9,502 nucleotides of DNA, taken from GCA-2731375 sp964590195. Lineage in GTDB: Bacteria > Pseudomonadota > Alphaproteobacteria > GCA-2731375. The stretch spans positions 1 through 9,502 of the forward strand of contig CAZPWJ010000135.1 in assembly GCA_964590195.1 (NCBI GenBank). Reading direction: 5' to 3'. The notes beneath the pieces were generated by a model. It had not been told where the DNA came from. It made no database searches and saw only the letters and a program-made list of their open reading frames with translations. A program made the position numbers and the translations under genes. Below, piece after piece: positions 1 through 5,880 of the stretch (within the stretch, counting starts at the first letter, position 1; every line of letters starts with the position of its first letter).

Positions 1-8
1 ATGGACAG

Positions 9-37
9 ATACTAGATGTAGCGGGTGTCTGCGTCAA
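9..37 (-). promoter_or_regulatory. Leftward sigma70-type promoter candidate
   Basis: On the minus strand TTGACG (32-37, five of six consensus bases) is followed after exactly 17 bases by TAGTAT (9-14, four of six). Transcription would start near the left window edge and run out of it, so a divergent gene just outside is expected. In related genomes a xerD-type recombinase gene may sit there, but that is recollection and cannot be seen here. Confidence 0.35.
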
Positions 38-91
38 CCGGATAGGCACGGTTCTTTCGTCGGCACGGCGAATAGCGACAGCGGAAGGGTT

Positions 92-109
92 ATTTGCTAA
101 ACTGCAAAT
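92..109. repeat. Short inverted repeat upstream of aroK
   Basis: ATTTGC and GCAAAT form a perfect 6-bp inverted repeat separated by six bases (TAAACT). It lies between the leftward promoter candidate and the possible aroK -10 hexamer, so an operator is possible. A repeat this short can also occur by chance. Confidence 0.25.
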
Positions 110-305
110 GTGGCAAAACTTAGTCGATCCAGGCGCCAATCTATATACTGCCGGACCGTGTTGCAACGGCACCCGCCAAAGGTACCTGACAAAAATGCAA
201 CAGGCACGATGCCTTGCGCTGGACTTGCTGGGGGGCTCGCCACGGAACCTACTGGGGCATTGCCACGGAATTACCCTGGGCACGGCGCCGCCGGCTTTTG
301 AAAGT

Positions 306-884
306 ATGATGAGCGACACAATTCTTCCCGACCTGAAGCATCTCGAATTGGACCGGGGCATTGTCCTGGTCGGCCTGATGGGAGCCGGCAAGTCATCTGT
401 GGGGCGGCGTTTGGCCAAGCGTCTGGAGTTGCCCTTTTCGGATGCCGATCAGGAGATCGAGAAGGCCGCCGACTGCACCATAGAGGAAATCTTCGCACGC
501 CATGGCGAAGCGGCCTTTCGTGCCGGAGAGCGCCGCGTCATCGCGCGTCTGCTGGATGGCCCGCCACAGGTGCTGGCGACGGGGGGCGGCGCCTTCATGG
601 ATCCTGAGACCCGGGCCGCCATAAGTGCAAAAGGTATTTCCATCTGGCTGCGGGCGGACCTGAATATATTGCTGGAACGGGTCTTGCGACGGGACAACCG
701 GCCCCTGCTGAAACAGGGTGACCCGGAACAGATATTGCGCCAGTTGATGGCCGAGCGCGACCCGATCTATGCCCAGGCGGATTTTACCGTAACCTCCGGC
801 CAGGGACCGCACGAGGACGTGGTGGAAGACATTGTCGAGGCATTGCGGCACCATCTTGGTGCCGGTTCAAGGGGCAAGGCGTAA
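306..884 (+). CDS. aroK: Shikimate kinase (AroK)
   Basis: The enzyme phosphorylates shikimate at the 3-hydroxyl using ATP, a late step of aromatic amino acid and chorismate synthesis in the cytoplasm. From the ATG at 306 the protein has 192 residues, slightly longer than the usual 170-180 because of a short N-terminal tail. The P-loop GxxGAGKS covers residues 23-30. D46 and D48 (SDAD) and R72 fit the metal- and shikimate-binding positions. GGG at 93-95 matches the shikimate-binding glycine loop, R132 in NRPLL lies in the lid, and R151 in the ERDPxY motif completes the active site. The start is 306 or the adjacent ATG at 309; a weak GAAAG at 300-304 suits 309 slightly better. The longer in-frame start at 108 is unlikely because it adds 66 non-conserved residues. 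The stop overlaps the aroB start by one base (TAATG), so translation is probably coupled. Confidence 0.95.
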   Translation: MMSDTILPDLKHLELDRGIVLVGLMGAGKSSVGRRLAKRLELPFSDADQEIEKAADCTIEEIFARHGEAAFRAGERRVIARLLDGPPQVLATGGGAFMDPETRAAISAKGISIWLRADLNILLERVLRRDNRPLLKQGDPEQILRQLMAERDPIYAQADFTVTSGQGPHEDVVEDIVEALRHHLGAGSRGKA

Positions 885-2023
885 TGGCGCGGCAGGTGGA
901 AAACACCACGACGGTAAGGGTTGAGCTGGCGGAGCGGTCCTATGACATCGTCATTGGCGAAGATCTATTGGCCGGCGCCGGGGCTTACCTTGGGCCCATT
1001 CTGGCCCGGCCACGGGTGGTGATCATCAGCGATGAGACGGTGGCGGGGCTGCATCTGGCCCCATTGCAGGCCTCGTTGAACGAGGCCGGCATCAAGAATG
1101 ATGCCATCATCGTGCCGCCTGGCGAGGGCAGCAAGAACTTCGCACAGTTACAATCCCTATTGGACAGTTTGCTCGACCTGCGGGTCGAGCGCCGCGATAC
1201 GATCCTGGCGCTGGGAGGCGGCGTGATCGGAGATCTGGCCGGTTTCGCCGCCGCGATATTGCGCCGCGGTATCGATTTCATTCAATTGCCAACCACCCTG
1301 CTGTCTCAGGTTGATAGCTCTGTCGGGGGCAAAACCGCAATCAACGCGGCCCAGGGCAAGAACCTGATCGGCGCCTTCTATCAACCCCGCCTGGTCCTGG
1401 CCGATGTCGCGGCCCTGGCCAGCCTGCCGGCGCGGGAATTGCGCGCCGGTTATGGCGAGGTCGTCAAGTATGGCCTGATCGACGATTTCGCCTTCTTTGA
1501 ATGGCTGGAAAAAAACGGTGCTGATTTGCTGGCCGGCTCGGCGGAGGCATTACGCCATGCGGTGGCCGTGTCCTGCCGCTCGAAAGCGGCGATCGTTGCC
1601 CGGGACGAGCGGGAAAAGGGCGACCGGGCCTTGCTGAACCTAGGCCATACTTTCGCTCACGCTCTGGAGGCGGAGGCCGGTTACGATGGCCGGGTCCTGC
1701 ATGGCGAGGCGGTGGCCGTGGGACTGGGCATGGCCTTTACCCTATCGACGCGTCTGGGCCTGTGCCCCAGCCAGGACAGCGAACGGGTACGGCGGCATCT
1801 ATCGGCCATGGGCTTGCCTACCGAGGCCCGACAACTTGGCCTGGAGGGACTGACGGCGGAGACCATGCTGGCGCATATGCGGCAGGACAAAAAGGTCGCT
1901 GACGGTCAATTGACGTTTGTACTGGCCCGCGGCATCGGGCGGTCTTTCATTACCAAGGATGTGGACGAGGGCGCGGTGCGGGAGATGCTGCAAGACGCAC
2001 TGCGGCCCGCCAAGGCCGGCTGA
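884..2023 (+). CDS. aroB: 3-dehydroquinate synthase (AroB)
   Basis: AroB converts DAHP to 3-dehydroquinate, the second shikimate-pathway step, using NAD+ and a divalent metal, usually zinc or cobalt. The 379-residue length is normal for the family. Visible motifs are PGEGSKN (79-85), the NAD-binding GGGVIGD (111-117), the long PTTLLSQVDSSVGGK block (136-150), GYGEVVKYG with metal ligand E192, NLGHTFAHALE with H255, and LHGEAVAVG with H273. E192, H255 and H273 form the expected metal-binding triad, so the enzyme should be active. The ATG overlaps the aroK stop by one base. AAGGGG at 872-877 or a closer AAGG supplies a ribosome binding site. Linked aroK-aroB is common in bacteria and indicates one transcript. 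Confidence 0.97.
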   Translation: MARQVENTTTVRVELAERSYDIVIGEDLLAGAGAYLGPILARPRVVIISDETVAGLHLAPLQASLNEAGIKNDAIIVPPGEGSKNFAQLQSLLDSLLDLRVERRDTILALGGGVIGDLAGFAAAILRRGIDFIQLPTTLLSQVDSSVGGKTAINAAQGKNLIGAFYQPRLVLADVAALASLPARELRAGYGEVVKYGLIDDFAFFEWLEKNGADLLAGSAEALRHAVAVSCRSKAAIVARDEREKGDRALLNLGHTFAHALEAEAGYDGRVLHGEAVAVGLGMAFTLSTRLGLCPSQDSERVRRHLSAMGLPTEARQLGLEGLTAETMLAHMRQDKKVADGQLTFVLARGIGRSFITKDVDEGAVREMLQDALRPAKAG

Positions 2024-2078
2024 TGGAAAACCAACCGGTAAGAGGATAGTTGAAAGGTAGCTAAAGGGTAAGGGCGCC

Positions 2079-3389
2079 ATGGATGGCGAGTTACTGTTTT
2101 CGATTGTGGGCGTGCTGGTGCTGTTGGTCTTATCGGCCTTCTTTTCCGGCACGGAAACGGCGCTGACGGCGGTCTCGCGCGCGCGCATGCACCAGTTGGA
2201 GCGCCGCGGCGTGCGCCATGCCGGACGGGTCAACCGACTGATCGCGAAGCCCGAACGCCTGATCGGCGCGGTGCTTTTGGGCAATAATCTGGTCAATATC
2301 CTGGCCTCCGCCGTGGCGACATCGGTCATGATCGCCCTGTTCGGCAAGGCGGGGGTAGCCTATGCCACGGCCATCATGACCGCCATGGTCGTCATCTTCG
2401 CCGAGGTGCTGCCGAAAACCCTTGCCTTGAGCCGGCCCGACCGCACCGCCCTGGCGGCGGGGCCCATTATCGGGCCTATCGTGTTCGCCCTTGGCCCGGC
2501 GGTGGATCTGGTACAGACCATCGTCAGGGCGGTTCTGGGCCTGTTCGGCCTGCGCATGCGTTATCGGGAACCCACCGCGGACGCCTCGGAAGAATTGCGC
2601 GGCGCCCTGGCGCTGCATGCCCGCGACGGCGCCATGGTGAAAAGCGACCGCGACATGCTGGATGCCATATTGGATCTGTCCGATGTGGAAGTCTCCGAGA
2701 TCATGATCCACCGCAAGAACATGGTCATGCTGGACGCGGATCAGCCGGCCCCCGAAATCGCCGAGGCGCTGCTGGCCACGCCCTACAGCCGGGTACCCCT
2801 GTGGCGGGGCGACGTGGACAATATCGTCGGTGTGCTGCACGCCAAGGACCTGTTGCGAGCTATCAGCGCCGCGCCGGCGGACGCGGCGATTGGCGCAAAT
2901 ATTCCCGGTATTTCAGCTGCCGCCCCGGCCTTGCCGGAGCTCTGGCGCGAACCTTGGTTCGTGCCGGAAACCACCACCTTGATGGAACAGTTGAATGCGT
3001 TCCGGGCGCGGCGGGAGCATTTCGCCCTGGTGGTGGATGAATATGGCGCCCTGATGGGCCTGGTCACCCTGGAAGATATTCTCGAGGAAATCGTCGGTGA
3101 CATCAGCGACGAACATGACGTCACCCGGACCAGCGCGGTGCGGCGCGAGGCTAGCGGCAGTTTCATGGTGGACGGCGTGGTCACTGTGCGGGATCTGAAC
3201 CGTGATTTTGATTGGGATCTACCCGAAGACGACGCAGCGACCATCGCCGGCCTGGTCATTCATCTGGCCCGCCACATTCCCGATGTGGGCGAACGTTTCA
3301 GCCTTGATGGTTTCAGTTTCGAGGTGATGCGCCGTTTGCGCAACCAGGTGACCGCCGTGCGGATCAGGCCGCCAAAAGCAAAATCCTAG
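2079..3389 (+). CDS. CorB/HlyC-type DUF21 (CNNM) and CBS-domain membrane protein
   Basis: This 436-residue protein has the full architecture of the CNNM/CorB-CorC family, whose members are implicated in magnesium (and cobalt) export or tolerance; older annotations say hemolysin. An N-terminal DUF21 membrane domain spans about residues 1-190, with hydrophobic segments near 4-27, 62-85, 92-115 and 125-155 and family motifs SGTETAL (23-29), GNNLVNI (68-74) and AEVLPKT (108-114). A CBS pair follows at about 205-345, with YSRVPLW (236-242) and VVDEYGALMGLVTLEDILEE (318-337). The C-terminal CorC/HlyC domain covers about 355-430. The ATG follows AAAGGG or TAAGGG ribosome-binding candidates, 55 bases after aroB, so it probably belongs to the same operon. 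YfjD/CorB-like is the best description; the transported ion cannot be read from the sequence. Confidence 0.92.
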   Translation: MDGELLFSIVGVLVLLVLSAFFSGTETALTAVSRARMHQLERRGVRHAGRVNRLIAKPERLIGAVLLGNNLVNILASAVATSVMIALFGKAGVAYATAIMTAMVVIFAEVLPKTLALSRPDRTALAAGPIIGPIVFALGPAVDLVQTIVRAVLGLFGLRMRYREPTADASEELRGALALHARDGAMVKSDRDMLDAILDLSDVEVSEIMIHRKNMVMLDADQPAPEIAEALLATPYSRVPLWRGDVDNIVGVLHAKDLLRAISAAPADAAIGANIPGISAAAPALPELWREPWFVPETTTLMEQLNAFRARREHFALVVDEYGALMGLVTLEDILEEIVGDISDEHDVTRTSAVRREASGSFMVDGVVTVRDLNRDFDWDLPEDDAATIAGLVIHLARHIPDVGERFSLDGFSFEVMRRLRNQVTAVRIRPPKAKS

Positions 3390-3399
3390 CTGACAAAGC

Positions 3400-3687
3400 C
3401 TAGCGCGCTATCGTGCGATAGAAATCGAGAATAAACACCCGTAATTCCGAGGTGAAATTCGCGCTGCCCGGCGTATCGTCAGGTTCATTCGAATTACTGG
3501 CATGACTGGCGCTGTGGACTTCGGTACAGATTTGGTTCAGGTTTTTCTTCGTAAGGGTGCAGATTTCCGCCAACGCATCCCACATCTCCGGTTCCAGTTT
3601 GACCGATGTACGGCGGCCGCCAATGCGGATATTGCGGCGGGTGCCGCCAATCCCTTCGCCATATCCATTGCGGGCCTCTCGGGACAT
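3400..3687 (-). CDS. Ribbon-helix-helix domain protein
   Basis: A 95-residue protein that fits the ribbon-helix-helix family seen in alphaproteobacteria (RHH_4-like). The strand segment RRTSVKLEPEMWDALAEIC (25-43) begins the fold, a second helix runs through LTKKNLNQICTEVHSA (45-60), and the C-terminal SELRVFILDFYR (80-91) is the conserved helix typical of this group. Such proteins dimerise and place the beta strand in the DNA major groove, so a transcription regulator is likely, though many members are uncharacterised. The glycine/arginine-rich first 24 residues look disordered. The start is well supported by AGAGGAAG just upstream on the minus strand. It is preceded by its own AT-rich promoter region, which suggests independent and possibly self-controlled expression. 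No toxin gene is adjacent, so an antitoxin role has no support. Confidence 0.8.
   Translation of the reverse strand: MSREARNGYGEGIGGTRRNIRIGGRRTSVKLEPEMWDALAEICTLTKKNLNQICTEVHSASHASNSNEPDDTPGSANFTSELRVFILDFYRTIAR
3401..3421. terminator. Overlapping palindromes between convergent genes
   Basis: The transporter gene (plus) and the ribbon-helix-helix gene (minus) stop only 10 bases apart. Just beyond, TAGCGCGCTA (3401-3410) is a perfect 10-base palindrome, and CTATC-GTGC-GATAG (3408-3421) forms a 5-bp stem with a four-base loop. They lie inside the 3' end of the minus-strand gene. No T-tract follows on either strand, so this is at best a weak or factor-assisted bidirectional terminator. Confidence 0.2.
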
Positions 3688-3723
3688 GGATTCTTCCTCT
3701 AATTGATATACTGCAGAGGCTAT

Positions 3724-3772
3724 ATAATACTATAATGCGAATTCAAATACAATAATTCACTATTTTGTCCAA
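3724..3772 (-). promoter_or_regulatory. AT-rich promoter region of the ribbon-helix-helix gene
   Basis: On the minus strand two promoter-like pairs with 17-base spacers occur in tandem. One is TTGTAT (3747-3752) with TATTAT (3724-3729). The other is TTGGAC (3767-3772) with TATTTG (3744-3749). The first has the better -10 box and would give a leader of about 30 bases before the AGAGGAAG ribosome binding site. The patch is far more AT-rich than its surroundings. Plus-strand TATAAT hexamers at 3723-3728 and 3731-3736 are mostly the same bases read the other way, and no plus-strand gene follows them. Confidence 0.45.
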
Positions 3773-3788
3773 GTTTTCCGAGAAGAGC

Positions 3789-3810
3789 AACCCTATGGGT
3801 GCATAAGGTT
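3789..3810 (-). terminator. Possible hairpin downstream of bolA
   Basis: Read on the minus strand, AACCTTATG-CACC-CATAGGGTT forms a 9-bp stem (one G-U pair) with a four-base loop, 35 bases after the bolA stop. The pairing is better on the minus than on the plus strand, as expected if it serves bolA. It lacks a following T-run, so it may be a processing or stability element instead of a classic terminator. Confidence 0.3.
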
Positions 3811-3844
3811 GTATTCCCGCCGTAATTCTTGTGGCTGCTTAAAA

Positions 3845-4126
3845 TTAGGAGGTTTTCTGGCCTTCTTCCGGCGTCAGGGCCCGAATGGACAGGGCGTGAA
3901 TGCCGCCGGCCAGTTCCTCGGCCAAGGCCTCGTTGACGAGGCGCTGGCGGGCCAGACGGTTCATACCCTGAAATATTTCAGCCTCGATCACGACCGCGAA
4001 ATGACTTTCGCCGCCCTCGCGGGCGCCCGCATGGCCGGCATGCTGGTGTGATTGATCCTCGACCTGTAACCGTGTCGGCGCCAGGGCTGCCCGCAGCTTG
4101 TTTTCAATCGTCGTTGCCATGGCCAT
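3845..4126 (-). CDS. BolA family protein
   Basis: This 93-residue protein has the BolA fold throughout. It contains an N-terminal helix (IENKLRAAL, 7-15), the QHAGHAG segment (29-35) with histidines in the loop that contacts metal in BolA-glutaredoxin complexes, SHFAVVIEAEIFQGMNRLARQ (41-61), the RLVNEALAEEL helix (62-72) and the conserved IHALSI (76-81). BolA proteins pair with monothiol CGFS glutaredoxins to handle or sense [2Fe-2S] clusters; no such glutaredoxin gene is in this window. The first ATG (4126) is preferred over the third codon because AAGGGA lies nine bases upstream on the minus strand. The gene is divergent from the J-domain/cobST series, with about 90 bases between starts. 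Which BolA subgroup it belongs to (BolA, IbaG or other) cannot be settled by eye. Confidence 0.92.
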   Translation of the reverse strand: MAMATTIENKLRAALAPTRLQVEDQSHQHAGHAGAREGGESHFAVVIEAEIFQGMNRLARQRLVNEALAEELAGGIHALSIRALTPEEGQKTS

Positions 4127-4217
4127 TGTATCGCGTCCCTTCTTGAAAGCGTCTTAAACCTGTTTACCTATACCGTGAGCTATTGAAAGCCACCCCTGAA
4201 GCCAGCATACTCCCGTT
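4127..4217. promoter_or_regulatory. Divergent intergenic region between bolA and the J-domain gene
   Basis: These 91 bases should hold the promoters for both divergent genes. A plus-strand TTGAAA (4143-4148) and TATACC (4169-4174) are 20 bases apart, too far for a normal sigma70 pair. No clear consensus pair for bolA is visible on the minus strand. I therefore infer a promoter region from layout only. Confidence 0.35.
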
Positions 4218-4802
4218 GTGGCAAGAACCAAGAAAGACATACCGGTGTCGAAGACCCGGGTCGATGAGCCGTCCGGGAGGCCAGAGCGCGAATGCGACTT
4301 TGCCCACTGCAGCGAGGCCGGCGAACACCGTGCGCCGAAATCCAAAACCAACCTGGATGAGTTTTACTGGTTCTGTCTGGAACACGTGGCCGCCTATAAC
4401 CGCAGCTGGGATTACTTCACCGGCATGAACCAGGATGAAATCGAAAGCTTCCGGAACGAGGCGGTAACCGGACATCGGCCCACATGGAAGCTGGGAGAGC
4501 GCGGTTACAAAGCCTGGATGGAAGATCGGGTGAGTGATCCGCACGGCATTTTTGATGGCCCCGAAGGCCGCCCGGGCACCGCAAAACCCAAGCTAAAACC
4601 GACCCGAGAACAGCGCCGCCACCTGGCCCAATTGGATTTGGATGAAACGGCGACCTTGCAAGACGTCAAAATGCGTTATAAGCAACTGGTAAAACGTTTT
4701 CACCCGGATGCGAATGGCGGCGACAAGCAAGCCGAGGAACGCTTCAAATCCATTAACGAGGCGTATAGCAACCTAAAGTCCGCGGGCCTGCCGCAAGGGT
4801 AG
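4218..4802 (+). CDS. J-domain protein with N-terminal Cys/His cluster
   Basis: The 194-residue product has two parts. A C-terminal J domain (about 133-190) carries the HPD tripeptide at 162-164, between the KMRYKQLVKRF helix and FKSINEAYSNL, so it should stimulate an Hsp70 (DnaK) ATPase. The N-terminal half has C26, C31, C53 and H56 arranged as Cx4C...CxxH, which looks like a zinc-binding knuckle, followed by a conserved-looking block ending in TGHRPTW (84-90). It lacks the Gly/Phe and CxxCxGxG repeats of true DnaJ. The start is GTG, the first possible start after an in-frame stop at 4197; its ribosome binding site is poor (TGAAG about 16 bases away). It lies 69 bases upstream of cobS, in the same direction. 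This type of J protein next to cobS is known in alphaproteobacteria, but its client is unknown to me. Confidence 0.88.
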   Translation: MARTKKDIPVSKTRVDEPSGRPERECDFAHCSEAGEHRAPKSKTNLDEFYWFCLEHVAAYNRSWDYFTGMNQDEIESFRNEAVTGHRPTWKLGERGYKAWMEDRVSDPHGIFDGPEGRPGTAKPKLKPTREQRRHLAQLDLDETATLQDVKMRYKQLVKRFHPDANGGDKQAEERFKSINEAYSNLKSAGLPQG

Positions 4803-4871
4803 GCTCAGGGCAGTTCATATAACGCGACAACGCCAAGTAACCACGCAAGCAACACGACAGGATTCTGTACC

Positions 4872-5876
4872 ATGACGCTGACTGCTACCGCCGATGATAC
4901 ATCGGTCCACCCCATCGACCAACCTGACATCAAGGTGAATGTGCGTGAAACATTCGGCCTCGACAGCGATATGGAAGTACCCGCCTTCTCTCAGGGTTCC
5001 GATCTGGTTCCGGACATTGACGATGCCTACCAATTCGATCACGAAACCACGATGGCCATTTTGGCCGGCTTTGGCCACAACCGCCGGGTCATGATCCAGG
5101 GCTATCACGGCACGGGCAAATCAACCCACATCGAACAGGTTGCCGCCCGGCTGAACTGGCCCTGCGTCCGCGTCAATCTGGACAGTCACATCAGCCGCAT
5201 TGATCTGCTGGGCAAGGATGCGATTGTTCTGCGCGATGGCATGCAGGTTACCGAATTCCGCGAGGGCATCCTGCCCTGGGCCCTGCAGCATCCCTGCGCC
5301 CTGGTGTTCGACGAATATGACGCCGGTCGCCCGGACGTGATGTTCGTGATCCAGCGTATTCTGGAAGTTGATGGCAAGATGACATTGCTGGACCAGAACA
5401 AGGTGATCCGGCCGCACAACAGCTTCCGTCTGTTCGCCACCACCAACACAGTGGGCCTGGGCGATACCACGGGGCTGTATCACGGCACGCAACAGATCAA
5501 CCAGGGCCAGATGGACCGGTGGAGCATTGTTACCACCCTGAACTATCTGCCCCATGATGATGAAGTCGGCATTGTCACCGCCAAGGTTCCCGATTGGGCG
5601 GATGAGCAAGGTCAGAAATACATCAACTCCATGGTCTCGGTCGCGGACCTGACCCGTTCGGGCTTCATGAACGGTGATATCTCCACCGTGATGTCGCCAC
5701 GCACGGTGATCACCTGGGCCGACAATTCCCGCATCTTCGATGATGTGGCGTTTGCCTTCCGGGTTAGCTTCCTCAATCGTTGTGACGAGATGGAGCGTCC
5801 AGTGGTGGCGGAATATTACCAACGCTGTTTCGGCCACGAATTGCCGGAATCCGCCGCCAACATCCAACTGGCCTAA
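4872..5876 (+). CDS. cobS: Cobaltochelatase subunit CobS (AAA+ ATPase)
   Basis: CobS is the AAA+ motor of the aerobic (late cobalt insertion) cobaltochelatase, which with CobT and CobN inserts Co2+ into hydrogenobyrinic acid a,c-diamide at the cost of ATP. The 334-residue length matches the family. The Walker A motif is GYHGTGKS (77-84), Walker B is LVFDEYD (144-150), a sensor-1-like TTN lies at 190-192, and R277 in MSPRTVI is in the region expected for a sensor-2 arginine. The N-terminal segment VRETFGL (24-30) is typical of CobS. The ATG follows AGGA (4859-4862) at nine bases. cobT starts four bases after the stop, so the two are cotranscribed and probably translationally coupled. CobS and CobT form stacked hexameric rings in the known system, resembling the BchI/BchD pair of magnesium chelatase. 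Confidence 0.96.
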   Translation: MTLTATADDTSVHPIDQPDIKVNVRETFGLDSDMEVPAFSQGSDLVPDIDDAYQFDHETTMAILAGFGHNRRVMIQGYHGTGKSTHIEQVAARLNWPCVRVNLDSHISRIDLLGKDAIVLRDGMQVTEFREGILPWALQHPCALVFDEYDAGRPDVMFVIQRILEVDGKMTLLDQNKVIRPHNSFRLFATTNTVGLGDTTGLYHGTQQINQGQMDRWSIVTTLNYLPHDDEVGIVTAKVPDWADEQGQKYINSMVSVADLTRSGFMNGDISTVMSPRTVITWADNSRIFDDVAFAFRVSFLNRCDEMERPVVAEYYQRCFGHELPESAANIQLA

Positions 5877-5880
5877 AATC

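Larger units (their letters stand above)
1..305. other. Intergenic/leader region upstream of aroK
   Basis: I find no convincing gene here. The aroK reading frame stays open back to the window edge, but the roughly 100 extra codons do not resemble any part of a shikimate kinase, whose nucleotide-binding loop begins about 20 residues after the start at 306. On the minus strand the only ATG (258-260) meets a stop after three codons. The stretch contains a leftward promoter-like signal (9-37), a 6-bp inverted repeat (92-109) and a TATACT hexamer at 144-149 that could be an aroK -10 box, although no good -35 box precedes it. A divergent promoter region is the simplest reading. Confidence 0.5.

Noticed and set aside
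108..305. Longer aroK start at 108
   Set aside because: It adds 66 residues unlike any shikimate kinase N-terminus; the ATGs at 306 and 309 give the normal distance to the P-loop.
2023..2048. Eight-residue mini-ORF overlapping the aroB stop (TGATG)
   Set aside because: Too short and lacking its own ribosome binding site; no evidence of a leader-peptide mechanism.
2130..2840. Minus-strand open frame opposite the CBS-domain transporter
   Set aside because: Shadow of a clear membrane-protein gene; the translation is His/Gln/Gly-rich without domain features.
3400..3687. Ribbon-helix-helix protein as antitoxin of a toxin-antitoxin pair
   Set aside because: No toxin-sized gene is adjacent in the same direction; its neighbours are a transporter gene (convergent) and bolA.
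4857..4868. ACAG-GATT-CTGT mini-hairpin over the cobS ribosome binding site
   Set aside because: Only a 4-bp stem; too weak to argue for translational control. No B12 riboswitch-like structure could be recognised in the 69-base gap.
5740..5880. Longer cobT start inside cobS
   Set aside because: The extra residues come from an alternative frame of the cobS coding sequence and do not resemble CobT; the ATG at 5881 gives the usual family length.
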